A stretch of DNA of 64,000 bases from an uncultured Paracoccaceae bacterium (GTDB lineage: Bacteria > Pseudomonadota > Alphaproteobacteria > Rhodobacterales > Rhodobacteraceae). Location of the stretch: NCBI GenBank assembly GCA_947500135.1, contig CANMQX010000005.1, positions 372,001 through 436,000 on the forward strand, written 5' to 3'. Each line of letters opens with the position of its first letter. Position 1 is the first letter of the stretch. A program made the position numbers and the translations under genes. The notes under the pieces are model-generated. The model did not search any database. It saw only the letters and a program-made list of their open reading frames with translations, and was not told the DNA's origin. Positions 36,408-45,621 of the stretch are shown piece after piece.

Positions 36408-36878
36408 CTAGGCGCGATGATAAGGACCACCAGAGAGGATTGATGCGGCACGGTAAAGCTGCTCTGCCAGCATCACCCGGACCAGCATATGTGGCCAGAC
36501 CATCTTGCCAAAGCTCAGTGATGCATCTGCCTGCCCGCGCAGACCCGGATCGATCCCATCCGCCCCGCCAATCACAAAGGCCACATCTTGCCGCCCCTGA
36601 TCGCGCCACGTGCCAAGTTGTTTGGCAAAATCCGGGGAGGACATCAGCTTACCGCGCTCATCCATCGTGCAGACCAGCGACCCATCGGGAATAGCGCGTC
36701 CCAAAAGCATCGCTTCGGCGGCCATGCCGCCGCCCTTTTTGTCTTCGACTTCGATAAGTTGCGCAGGGCCAAGGGCCAGTGCCCGCCCGGTGCGGTCGAA
36801 CCGGGTCAGGTAGTCATCATAAAGATCGCGCTCGGGGCCTTTGCGCAAACGGCCCACTGCACAGATATGAACCCGCAT
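36408..36878 (-). CDS. rlmH: 23S rRNA (pseudouridine(1915)-N(3))-methyltransferase RlmH
   Basis: MRVHICAVGRL..., DVAFVIGGADGIDPGLRGQADASLSFGKMVWPHMLVRVMLAEQLYRAASILSGGPYHRA. Confidence 0.95.
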   Translation of the reverse strand: MRVHICAVGRLRKGPERDLYDDYLTRFDRTGRALALGPAQLIEVEDKKGGGMAAEAMLLGRAIPDGSLVCTMDERGKLMSSPDFAKQLGTWRDQGRQDVAFVIGGADGIDPGLRGQADASLSFGKMVWPHMLVRVMLAEQLYRAASILSGGPYHRA

Positions 36879-37234
36879 CAGCCTGCTGCGGCTGCCCCGG
36901 ACTGCCACATTTTCTCAAGCTGGTAGAATTCACGCACTTCGGGGCGGAAGATATGAACGATGATATCGCCAGTATCGATCAACACCCAGTCGCCGGTGTT
37001 CTTGCCTTCAACCTTGGAGATCACGCCGAATTCCTGCTTAAGCCGGTCGGTCAGTTTTTCCGCCATGGCGGTGACCTGCCGGGTCGACCGACCGCTGGCG
37101 ATGACCATGTAATCGCCCATTTCAGACTTGCCGCGCAGATTGATCTGCACGATGTCTTCGCCTTTGTCATCTTCAAGAGATTTGAGAACGGCCTTCAAAA
37201 GCCCTTCGCTTGTCGCGGTTTTCGGGGCACTCAT
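36878..37234 (-). CDS. rsfS: Ribosome silencing factor RsfS
   Basis: MGDYMVIASGRSTRQVTAMAEKLTDRLKQ...GDWVLIDTGDIIVHIFRPEVREFYQLEKMW. Confidence 0.94.
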   Translation of the reverse strand: MSAPKTATSEGLLKAVLKSLEDDKGEDIVQINLRGKSEMGDYMVIASGRSTRQVTAMAEKLTDRLKQEFGVISKVEGKNTGDWVLIDTGDIIVHIFRPEVREFYQLEKMWQSGAAAAG

Positions 37235-37369
37235 GCTGTGCGCCCCGGGGGTGGCTGTTGTTCCAGCCGAGGTGGTAAGAGACAGTGCATTGTCCTCCTA
37301 GAAACGCGGCGAAATCTGCTCGCCGCCTTGCATGGGAATAAGGTAGCAACAGCGGCGCTGAATTTCAAT

Positions 37370-37389
37370 GAATGACGTCGCCGTCATTC
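37370..37389 (-). terminator. Hairpin downstream of caspase-like gene
   Basis: GAATGACG-TCGC-CGTCATTC perfect stem; no clear T-run. Confidence 0.4.
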
Positions 37390-37409
37390 GCAAAGATGCC
37401 TCGAGCAAT

Positions 37410-38591
37410 CTATTCACACCCGCCGCGCGCCCAGCTCTGTAGGTTTTGCTTGAAGGTCCCGCCATAAGGATGCTGTTTTCCCAAATTTTCTGATCCCGCA
37501 TCCGACAGATAGGTATTTGCCTGGTCACATAGGTTTGCACGCTGCCAGTCATGGCAATTGGAACATTCCTGATCTTTCCAATAGCTTTCCGGCAACCCTT
37601 CTACCGGGGGAAACAACGGATTACCCTTGATCAGTTCGGCAAGGGTCTGACCCACGATTTCCGGGTCACCATTCTGCAGCGGGACATCAAAGAACACTGC
37701 TGATGGTTCGACCGGTGTGACCGGTTCATCGACCGCAGGCTGTTGCGCCGCAGCCAGTTCAGTCGCCAGCAGCGCAACCAGCTTGGTTTTTGCAAGGTCG
37801 CTATGTCTGCCCGTTGGGTACGTTTCCAGAAAGTTCACAAAATCAGCTGAGACATCGCTGCTTTCAATCTGTTGCCAGGCCAGTGTTTCTGGGTCCCGCG
37901 ATGGCGCCTCTGACGGGTCAAGCGCGGAGCTGACGTAAAACGACTTGCTTGCCGCCAGTTCGATTGCCGCCAGATCCAGAAATGGATCTGCCTGCACCAT
38001 CACATCGGCCAATTGCCGTGCAAAGGTTATATCCTGTGCCGCTTCGCCACCCAGCGGGGCGGCAAACACAACAAGGTTGCCATCTGCCGCAAGCAATTCT
38101 GCCAGCCCGATTGAGGACACATTGGCAGGGTCACCCGCACAGCAATCGACAACAACGATTGATTTCTTTTCCTCATCCCAATCCAGCGGTGTCAGCAGCG
38201 TTGACATCGGAACGGATGCGACCGGCAAATCTGCGGCACTGTCCAAAACGACATCTGCGGGCAAAAGGTAATTTTCTGTTTCGGTGCCTGCGCCATGGCC
38301 AATATAATATATGAACCCGATGCTGCCCGGTTCGGCGTCTGCCAGGCGTTGCGTGTATTCAAAAATACCGGCCTGCATTTCGGCCCCAGTCGCATTTTCA
38401 AGGCGCTGAACATCGAACCCGATCTCAGTAAGACCTGATTCGATTACCTGCGCACCGTCGCGCGCATGCGCAACAGATGTGACATTTTGGTAATCCCCGT
38501 TACCAATCACCAAAGCGATCCGGTCTTGCGCGAGTGCCCCGGAAGGAGCAAATGATAGCGCCCCAAGGGCTGCTAAAATCCTGAAAAACAT
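37410..38591 (-). CDS. Exported caspase-like (metacaspase/C14) protein with C-terminal CxxCH region
   Basis: Signal peptide MFFRILAALGALSFAPSGALAQ; RIALVIGNGDYQN; His-Cys dyad YYIGHGAG / SIVVVDCCAG; C-terminal ECSNCHDWQRANLC...GKQHPYGG. Confidence 0.82.
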   Translation of the reverse strand: MFFRILAALGALSFAPSGALAQDRIALVIGNGDYQNVTSVAHARDGAQVIESGLTEIGFDVQRLENATGAEMQAGIFEYTQRLADAEPGSIGFIYYIGHGAGTETENYLLPADVVLDSAADLPVASVPMSTLLTPLDWDEEKKSIVVVDCCAGDPANVSSIGLAELLAADGNLVVFAAPLGGEAAQDITFARQLADVMVQADPFLDLAAIELAASKSFYVSSALDPSEAPSRDPETLAWQQIESSDVSADFVNFLETYPTGRHSDLAKTKLVALLATELAAAQQPAVDEPVTPVEPSAVFFDVPLQNGDPEIVGQTLAELIKGNPLFPPVEGLPESYWKDQECSNCHDWQRANLCDQANTYLSDAGSENLGKQHPYGGTFKQNLQSWARGGCE

Positions 38592-38845
38592 ATAAAACTC
38601 CAAAAAATACTAAACGGTGCCGTCAGTCCCACTTATACATATAATCGCATTGATCAATACTGTCGGGCAACCCTGAACTTTTATTTCCGTTTTCATAAAA
38701 TCGCCAGATTTAGCTGCGATTCGTTTTGAGAGAAGCACTGTTTCCGCTACAATTGGAACCTGTGTTGACAACCGTCATTCGTAAGATGCGGTCATTTTTC
38801 GACTGACCTGCATTATGTATAAATTTGTGATTGTGGAGTTAAGAC

Positions 38846-39934
38846 GTGCAAATATATCGGAAAACCCTATCGACTCATCTAAAGTATGCCGCATTGGCCA
38901 GCGCCATGTGCCTGAGCCCGCAGCTGGCTGTGGCCCAGGAAAATGTATTTTCCCCGGGCTGGGTGATGAACAACGAAGCCTCTGCCCTGCGGTTCCAGTC
39001 TGTGAAGAACGAAACCAAGGTCGAATCCAGCACCTTTGCCACCTATATCGGCTCCATCGATGAGGCTGGCCTGGCCACAGTGCGCATCCTTCTGGATTCC
39101 GTAGATACAAACGTGGACCTGCGCAACGTGCGCATGCGTTTCCTGATGTTCGAAACATTCCGCTTCCCCGAAGCCGTCGTCACCATGCAGATTGATCCGG
39201 AGTCCATTTCTGACCTGCAAGTTGTCCGCCGCAAGGTGATGACAGTTCCCTACACGCTTGTCCTGCATGGCGTCACATCAGAGCGCGAGGCCGAGATTGC
39301 CGTAACCTTGCTTGATGATGATCGGGTGTCGGTCACATCGGCGACGCCAATTTCGCTGCCGCTGGTCGATTTTGGTTTGATGGAAGGCATGAACAAGCTT
39401 GAAGAGGCCGCGAAGGTTGACATCATTCCATCGGCCACTGTGACCTTTGATTTCACATTTGATCGCGCTGAAACGCAGCAGACATTCACCAATGCAATGT
39501 TCGAAATGGCCGATGAATCTGGCCTGGGCGCACAGGCTGCACTGGAAGTTGATGGTGATTTTTCACTTGAGGCCTGCAAGGGTCGCCTTGAGATTCTGTC
39601 GCTGACCAATCGCATCAATTTTGGCACCAACAGTGCCGCGCTTGCCGAGGACAGTGCAGCGTTCCTCGATAGTATCGCCGAAATCATCAGCCGTTGCCCT
39701 GACTTGAACATTCAGGTTGCGGGTCACACCGACTCTGACGGTGACGCGCGTTACAACCAGACACTGTCTGAGGCCCGCGCGAATGCCGTGCTGTCCTATC
39801 TGGTCGGAACAGGCATTGAGGCCGAGCGGGTCCGTTCAGTGGGCTTCGGCGAAGCCACGCCACTTGCCCCCAACGACACAGCCGAGAACAAGCGGCGTAA
39901 CCGACGGATCGAGTTTTCTGTCACTGACGCCTGA
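38846..39934 (+). CDS. OmpA-family protein with N-terminal YceI-like domain
   Basis: Signal peptide; N-domain SSTFATYIGSIDEAGLATVRILLDSVDTNVDLRNVRMRFLMFET; OmpA C-domain QVAGHTDSDGDARYNQTLSEARANAVLSYLVGTGI...NRRIEFSV. Confidence 0.85.
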   Translation: MQIYRKTLSTHLKYAALASAMCLSPQLAVAQENVFSPGWVMNNEASALRFQSVKNETKVESSTFATYIGSIDEAGLATVRILLDSVDTNVDLRNVRMRFLMFETFRFPEAVVTMQIDPESISDLQVVRRKVMTVPYTLVLHGVTSEREAEIAVTLLDDDRVSVTSATPISLPLVDFGLMEGMNKLEEAAKVDIIPSATVTFDFTFDRAETQQTFTNAMFEMADESGLGAQAALEVDGDFSLEACKGRLEILSLTNRINFGTNSAALAEDSAAFLDSIAEIISRCPDLNIQVAGHTDSDGDARYNQTLSEARANAVLSYLVGTGIEAERVRSVGFGEATPLAPNDTAENKRRNRRIEFSVTDA

Positions 39935-39961
39935 TCATTCGGTCAGAATACGAACAACCTG

Positions 39962-39993
39962 CAAGGCAGCCCATCACGGCTGCCTTGTTTTTT
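39962..39993 (+). terminator. Rho-independent terminator after YceI-OmpA gene
   Basis: CAAGGCAGCC-CATCAC-GGCTGCCTTG-TTTTTT. Confidence 0.9.
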
Positions 39994-39996
39994 GCT

Positions 39997-40512
39997 TTAT
40001 GAGCACATGCCCATATTTTGAAGCTGATCGGGCGTCGCCACTGCCGACAAAGGCCCATTGCGGACCAACGGTAGGAAATTGCCACCTTCCTTTATCTGCA
40101 TCCCAATATCGACCCTTGCATCGTCAGCCGGTCCATCACCCTGTTTGCACGGGATCAGGGTCACACTGAGCGATCCTTGTGTTGCCGCATCATTCTCGGC
40201 CTCCCATTGGCGGGCTGTCGCCTGCAGATCGCGCAATTTCTGCAGGTCGGCTTCGGTCACCCGAAATACACTTCCCTCCTGCTCAAGTGCAAAATGCTCT
40301 GTCACCGCTTGATTGGTGTCGCTGCGACTGACCGCAAATGTCAGTGCAGCAGTTCCGGGCTGCACGTCCAAACCGGGCGGCAATGATAGATCAACTGCAA
40401 AATCGGCTGGGTCGGCTGTTGTTGGTGACACACCGTCAAGACGCATCAGGGTGGACGGCACGATGCTGCCACAGGCCGAGAGCAGCAGAGCAGATAGGAT
40501 GAGGGGGCGCAT
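39997..40512 (-). CDS. Hypothetical lipoprotein
   Basis: MRPLILSALLLSACGS lipobox-like N-terminus; 171 aa. Confidence 0.65.
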   Translation of the reverse strand: MRPLILSALLLSACGSIVPSTLMRLDGVSPTTADPADFAVDLSLPPGLDVQPGTAALTFAVSRSDTNQAVTEHFALEQEGSVFRVTEADLQKLRDLQATARQWEAENDAATQGSLSVTLIPCKQGDGPADDARVDIGMQIKEGGNFLPLVRNGPLSAVATPDQLQNMGMCS

Positions 40513-40522
40513 GGATTCTCCT

Positions 40523-40551
40523 TTGACAACATTAATTTATTGTTTTACATT
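40523..40551 (+). promoter_or_regulatory. Sigma70-type promoter for DUF2975/HTH operon
   Basis: TTGACA-N17-TACATT, about 26 nt upstream of ATG 40578. Confidence 0.55.
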
Positions 40552-40577
40552 AAATTTTAGAAAGAAAAAGGTGGAAA

Positions 40578-41105
40578 ATGTCTAAATTAGATGATGTTTC
40601 AAGATTAGCTGGCTTTTTGCGCGGCGTGACGATCGCGGCGATGGTTGTCGTGCCGCTGGCGATTGTGGGTGGTATGTTGAGCCTTCCTTTGACCCCTGAA
40701 GTGCTGAGCGTGAATATCGACGCGTCGCCAGATGCGACCCGCACGCAGTTGATGCTGGCGGCGGGGCTGAGCTTGCTGCGCCCGCTGATCCTGCTTTGGA
40801 CCTTGAACGAAATGCGCAAGCTGTTTGACGCATATGTTTCGCGTGACGTGTTGACGGATCATGCCGCCCGGCTGATCCAGCGGATCGGGCAGGGATTTGT
40901 GGCGATGGCCGTTGTCCCGTTTTTGGTGCGCCCCGTGCAGTCAGTTCTGCTGACGATAGCCAATCCGCCCGGTGCACGCAGTCTGGCGATTGGTCTGGAT
41001 AGCGAGATGATATTTTTCGCCCTGTCCGGTGGTCTGATCATCGTTATTGGGTGGGCCATGCGCGAAGCATCCGCTGCTGCAGCCGAAAACCGGGCCATCG
41101 TATGA
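40578..41105 (+). CDS. DUF2975 domain-containing membrane protein
   Basis: TM segments and C-terminal WAMREASAAAAENRAIV; paired with small HTH gene. Confidence 0.8.
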   Translation: MSKLDDVSRLAGFLRGVTIAAMVVVPLAIVGGMLSLPLTPEVLSVNIDASPDATRTQLMLAAGLSLLRPLILLWTLNEMRKLFDAYVSRDVLTDHAARLIQRIGQGFVAMAVVPFLVRPVQSVLLTIANPPGARSLAIGLDSEMIFFALSGGLIIVIGWAMREASAAAAENRAIV

Positions 41106-41329
41106 GCGATGTTTCTATTGTTGTGCGTCTTGATGTGATGTTGGCCATGCGCAAGATGAAGTCCCGCGATCTTGCCCATGCTGTCGGGATCACCGAACAG
41201 AACATCAGCTTGCTGAAGTCAGGCAAGGTCAAGGGGATCCGCTTTGAAACACTGGCCGGGATTTGCGCCGTGCTGGATTGCCAGCCCGGCGACTTGCTGG
41301 AAGCTGTGCACGATGCGGACCCTGCCTGA
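41102..41329 (+). CDS. Small XRE/YozG-like helix-turn-helix regulator
   Basis: VRLDVMLAMRKMKSRDLAHAVGITEQNISLLKSGKVKGIRFETLAGICAVLDCQPGDLLE; ATGA overlap with DUF2975. Confidence 0.88.
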   Translation: MSDVSIVVRLDVMLAMRKMKSRDLAHAVGITEQNISLLKSGKVKGIRFETLAGICAVLDCQPGDLLEAVHDADPA

Positions 41330-41330
41330 C

Positions 41331-42356
41331 CTATTTCCGAGGGTCGATGAATGCTTTCCCATCCGGTTTGGCCAGCACGTTGGGCAATTCTGTCATCGTG
41401 GCGGATAGCGGGACGATCCCGGCAACGTCAGTCATCCATTTGCCGGTCACAAACCGCTTTTGAATTTCGCTGAAGGCTTCTGGTATCCGTGCGGGGTCAG
41501 CCTGTTTCATCCAGCGGGTCAGCCAGAATCCTTCGATCACCTTGTTCTGAAAGATCATCTGCCCAAGCTGGCTGAGCGCTGGTGCGTCTGTTGACAGCTT
41601 GCCATAGTTCACCCAACGCGCATGGCTGGGCATCGCAAAGAACAGATCAGAGGTGAACTGATCCCCCACTGCGTCCAACAGGATACGCGGTTTGAGGGTT
41701 TTAAAGATCGCCTGCGCCTGTCCCAGCGGGTCGTCCTCACCGGTCACGATCACCTCTGCCGCCCCCAGATCACGCAATGCCTGCGCTTGTGCGCCCCGCC
41801 GTATCACGGCGATAGGTTTGATCCCGTAATCGCGCCCCAGACCAATCAGCAATTTGCCAAGTTGTGACCCAGCGGCATTCAATACGAAACTGTCTGCCCC
41901 GCTTTCCTTGACCAGATCGAACATGGCGATGGCCGTCAGCGGATTGACTAAAAGTCCGGCAGCATCCGGTTCTGCCAGATCGGCCCGGCAGGGCACCAGC
42001 CCCGTCGCATCTGTCATCGCATATTCCGCCCATGTGCCAGAGGCTGTGGCGAAAAAGCTGACACGCTGCCCGACCAGCGGCGTGTCACCGGCCACAACCT
42101 CGCCCACTGCCTCAAAACCAGCGGGCGCGCCATTGACCCGGGGTTGGCCGTATTCGCCCTTGATGAAGTGGATATCGGATGGGTTGACCGCGGCCAGATG
42201 CACCTTGATCACCACCTGCCCTGCGCCGGGTGATGGCACCGGCACATCCTGCAAATCCACGAAAGGGGTCATATCCGTGATGTTTGGCCCGGTCTGCGTG
42301 CCAGCATAACCATCATGTAACTGGATCAGGGCTTTCATCGTGTCGGGCAAGGTCAT
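41331..42356 (-). CDS. MDR-family zinc-type alcohol dehydrogenase / quinone oxidoreductase-like protein
   Basis: GAGQVVIKVHLAAVNPSDIHFIKGEYG, AGFEAVGEVV, SFVLNAAGSQLGKLLIGLGR. Confidence 0.88.
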   Translation of the reverse strand: MTLPDTMKALIQLHDGYAGTQTGPNITDMTPFVDLQDVPVPSPGAGQVVIKVHLAAVNPSDIHFIKGEYGQPRVNGAPAGFEAVGEVVAGDTPLVGQRVSFFATASGTWAEYAMTDATGLVPCRADLAEPDAAGLLVNPLTAIAMFDLVKESGADSFVLNAAGSQLGKLLIGLGRDYGIKPIAVIRRGAQAQALRDLGAAEVIVTGEDDPLGQAQAIFKTLKPRILLDAVGDQFTSDLFFAMPSHARWVNYGKLSTDAPALSQLGQMIFQNKVIEGFWLTRWMKQADPARIPEAFSEIQKRFVTGKWMTDVAGIVPLSATMTELPNVLAKPDGKAFIDPRK

Positions 42357-42365
42357 GGCGGTTTC

Positions 42366-43154
42366 CTAGATGTCAAAGGTCGCAAAAACGGGGGCGTGGT
42401 CGCTTGGCTTTTCCCAGCCCCGTGCGTCACGCAACACGCGGGACGAATGGGCGGCATTCTTGATATCCGGCGTGGCCCAGATGTGATCAAGGCGGCGCCC
42501 CTTGTCAGCCGCATCCCAATCCCGCGCGCGGTACGACCACCAGCTATAAAGCTGTCCGTCGGGGATATCCTTGCGGGTGACATCAGACCAGTTGCCCGCA
42601 TCCATCACCTGCCCGAAATGGTCGACCTCAATCGGGGTGTGGCTGACGACTTTCAGCAGTTGCTTGTGGCTCCAGACATCATCCTCGCGCGGGGCGATGT
42701 TCAGGTCACCCACCAGGATCGATTTTTCTGGCTTCGCTGCGTGATACGCATCGCGCATATCTGTCAGGTAATCGAGCTTGTTGCCAAATTTCTCGTTCAC
42801 CTCCCGATCCGCAACATCGCCGCCTGCGGGGACGTAATGGTTATGGATCGTCACGCCATTTTCCAGCTTTCCAGCGATATGGCGGGCATGACCCAATGCG
42901 GCATAATCCTCTGCCCCTGCCTCCTCCATCGGGATTTTGGAAAAGATCGCGACACCGTTATATCCCTTCTGCCCACGCGCAACCATGTGGGTGTAGCCCA
43001 GCCCCTGAAACTGTTCGAGCGGGATTTTGTCCACCGGGCTTTTGCATTCCTGCAGGCAGAGCACATCCGGCGCCTCTTCGCGCATCAGCCGCGCCACGAT
43101 ATCCTCGCGCAGACGGACCGAGTTGATGTTCCAGGTGGCAAGGGTAAAGGGCAT
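42366..43154 (-). CDS. xthA: Exodeoxyribonuclease III
   Basis: ATWNINSVRLR, DVLCLQECK, ILVGDLNIAPREDDVWS, RLDHIWATPDI, SDHAPVFATFDI; start at MPFTLATW. Confidence 0.95.
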   Translation of the reverse strand: MPFTLATWNINSVRLREDIVARLMREEAPDVLCLQECKSPVDKIPLEQFQGLGYTHMVARGQKGYNGVAIFSKIPMEEAGAEDYAALGHARHIAGKLENGVTIHNHYVPAGGDVADREVNEKFGNKLDYLTDMRDAYHAAKPEKSILVGDLNIAPREDDVWSHKQLLKVVSHTPIEVDHFGQVMDAGNWSDVTRKDIPDGQLYSWWSYRARDWDAADKGRRLDHIWATPDIKNAAHSSRVLRDARGWEKPSDHAPVFATFDI

Positions 43155-43224
43155 GGGTCCAGCTTTCTGTTGAGGGATGCGGGCAACGGTTCGCCGTCGT
43201 TTCTGCCTCGGGCGGCACGATTGA

Positions 43225-44433
43225 TCAACCGTTGCTGTTCTGTCCGACCAATATCCGCGAGTAATGCAGCATGCCCCAAGGGCAGAGTGCGTTTTCGACC
43301 TTCGCCCAAAGGCGCAATGCCTCGCGTTTATCCAAGGTCGTTTGATCGATGATATTGCCAACCGTACGGCGCCCATCAACTTGTGCCACCATGGCCGCAG
43401 CCTTGGCCGGGATTGTCAGGTTGATCCGTTCTGATCCGATACGCAGGGGTGGCAGTTTTTGCGCCTTGATCGCCTGCGCTAGCGCCTTGGCGGGGATCCC
43501 GTTGATATGCGGCACACGATCTTGCGGGTCGGGCCATGCCGGTGCGGCGTCATCCACCCGGCGCGCATATCCGACATGGGTTTTGATGGTGCCGCGCAGT
43601 TCCTCTGCTGATGTCATTTGCGCGATTGGGTCCCTATCATCGGGTGGTTGCGTGAATTGCCCCAAATCATAAAGCCCGGGTTGCGCAAATGACGAAAGCG
43701 CCCAACCGGTATTGGCCAACGCCGATGTCCATTCGGCTACGGTGAATGCCCGGTCCTGACTATGGATCAGAAGGTCGTAAAACCCTGCATCCGACTGCAT
43801 ATGATCGCCCAGATGTGGGTTGCGCTTCAGCGGGTGGGTGTCGGGTAGTTTAGCAAAGACCTGTTTGGCATGTTTCAGTCGCGACTTTGGTGGCAGATGG
43901 TCGTAAAGCCGGTTGAATGCGGCCTGCAAAGGATAGACACCGGTCCGCCCATAAGGCGCATAGACCATGAACCCCAAACCGCCATTGGGGGCCATTGCCG
44001 CGCGAAGCGCCTTCAACCCCGCCTCCGGGTCGGGCAGGTGATGCAGCACCCCACAGCAGTCGATATAGTCAAAAGCGCCTAAGGTGGGGGCATCCAGCAA
44101 CGACCCGGTCACAAAGCGGATATTGTCCAGCTGGCGTGCCGCCACCCGCGCCTCTGCGATTTTGCGCGATGCGGTGGACAGATCAAGATAGGTGATTTGA
44201 TAAGGCCTGTCTGCGTCCTTTAGCCGTTGCGCCAATTGCACCAGCCCGTCGCCCGTCCCGCCGCCCGCAACAAGCACCCGCAATTCCTGCGACCAGTCCC
44301 TTTGACCCGCCCAAAGGCAATGATCCATCTCAACCGGGAATGAAGGAGATCCGGTGATCAGCCGCTTTGCCTCATCCGCCGGATCGCGGGCGGGGTATGG
44401 GTAGGCTTCATACTGATCGCGGATGTCGGACAT
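43225..44433 (-). CDS. Class I SAM-dependent methyltransferase
   Basis: VLVAGGGTGDGLVQLA motif I, YLDLSTASRKIAE, FDYIDCCGVLHHLPDPEAGLKAL. Confidence 0.85.
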   Translation of the reverse strand: MSDIRDQYEAYPYPARDPADEAKRLITGSPSFPVEMDHCLWAGQRDWSQELRVLVAGGGTGDGLVQLAQRLKDADRPYQITYLDLSTASRKIAEARVAARQLDNIRFVTGSLLDAPTLGAFDYIDCCGVLHHLPDPEAGLKALRAAMAPNGGLGFMVYAPYGRTGVYPLQAAFNRLYDHLPPKSRLKHAKQVFAKLPDTHPLKRNPHLGDHMQSDAGFYDLLIHSQDRAFTVAEWTSALANTGWALSSFAQPGLYDLGQFTQPPDDRDPIAQMTSAEELRGTIKTHVGYARRVDDAAPAWPDPQDRVPHINGIPAKALAQAIKAQKLPPLRIGSERINLTIPAKAAAMVAQVDGRRTVGNIIDQTTLDKREALRLWAKVENALCPWGMLHYSRILVGQNSNG

Positions 44434-44436
44434 CGG

Positions 44437-45426
44437 TTATAGCAAGGCCTTGGCCGGTTGGATATGCCCGGTCACTGTTTTGCGCCAGTTTTGCACGGGC
44501 GGTGCCATACGCGCCTTGGCCGCAGGATGTTCTGGGTTCAGGACGCCCAGCTTGACCAATATCGCAGCGATGGCAGCCTCACTTGCCCTTGTGGCCCCGT
44601 CGGCGATCTTCAGGGCAACGCCCAGCCGTTTTTCGGGGATGATGGCGATGAACACGCCCTCCGCCCCGGTTTTGACGGCAACCTTGTGGTCCATCGCGCG
44701 CATCAGGTCAGTGCAGGCGCGGGTTTCACCAGCCACCAGTTCTGGATAGGTCGCCATGGCCGTTGTTAACCGGGCTGCAGCCTGACTGCGCGTATCCGCC
44801 CGGTCATCCGCGCTGGCAAAGAACGCCATCGCCCGCGCCAACCCATGCACCGTGCAAGCGTGGTTGGGGGCAGAGCAGCCATCGATCCCGAACATCGGGC
44901 TGGTTTCCTGCGTAACCTCCTCAAACGCGGCTTTGCAGGCCTGTTGCACCGGATGGTCGATCAGTTCGTAATCTGGCCCGGCGCGCAGATGTTTGGTCAG
45001 CGTCAGAAATCCTGCATGTTTGCCCGAGCAGTTATTGTGGATCTGGCAGGGTTTTTCATGGGCCCGGATCAAACCATATCGCGCATCCTTGTCAGCGGGC
45101 ATCTGTGGACCACAGCGAAAGGCGTCATCCGTCAGGTCAAGGTCATTCAGCCAAGCCTGCACCCGGTCCGTATGGATTGCCGCCCCGTTATGCGACGCGC
45201 AAGCCAATGCGAGCTGTTCATCGGTCAGATGCGCGCCCGCCCCGCTTTCCAGCAAGGGCAGTGCCTGCACCATTTTGCAGGACGAGCGGGGATAGATCGT
45301 TGCAGTCGGATCACCCCATGCATCAACGATCTGGCCCAAGTCATCACAGACGACGGCATGTCCCTGATGGACCGACTCCAACAGATCACCACGCAAAACT
45401 TCAACCAGATCAACGGGATTTGCCAT
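44437..45426 (-). CDS. Asparaginase (rhizobial-type L-asparaginase II family)
   Basis: SSCKMVQALPLLESGA, ACASHNGAAIHTDRVQAWL, NNCSGKHAGFL, GIDGCSAPNHACT; start at MANPVDLVEV. Confidence 0.88.
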   Translation of the reverse strand: MANPVDLVEVLRGDLLESVHQGHAVVCDDLGQIVDAWGDPTATIYPRSSCKMVQALPLLESGAGAHLTDEQLALACASHNGAAIHTDRVQAWLNDLDLTDDAFRCGPQMPADKDARYGLIRAHEKPCQIHNNCSGKHAGFLTLTKHLRAGPDYELIDHPVQQACKAAFEEVTQETSPMFGIDGCSAPNHACTVHGLARAMAFFASADDRADTRSQAAARLTTAMATYPELVAGETRACTDLMRAMDHKVAVKTGAEGVFIAIIPEKRLGVALKIADGATRASEAAIAAILVKLGVLNPEHPAAKARMAPPVQNWRKTVTGHIQPAKALL

Positions 45427-45621
45427 TTTTTCGCCTTTTTGGGTTGTATATGTCGTCTGCGTAGCTGTCGTCGCGTTTGGGGCTTTCCCCCGCTGGCGGT
45501 TTTTTGCTACGCTTATGGCTATCGAGTTGAAACAGTTCCTGCCAGTCGAAAAGGTGTACGTCAGATGCGCCGTGACGCAAACAGGGACATCCAGAGGCAA
45601 GGACAGCTTGGAGGCTGTGAC

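Noticed and set aside
42396-43352. 318-aa plus-strand ORF
   Set aside because: Antisense to xthA.
44845-45621. Long 5' extension of the IalB-like ORF
   Set aside because: Antisense to the asparaginase gene; the signal peptide and probable start are at 45622.
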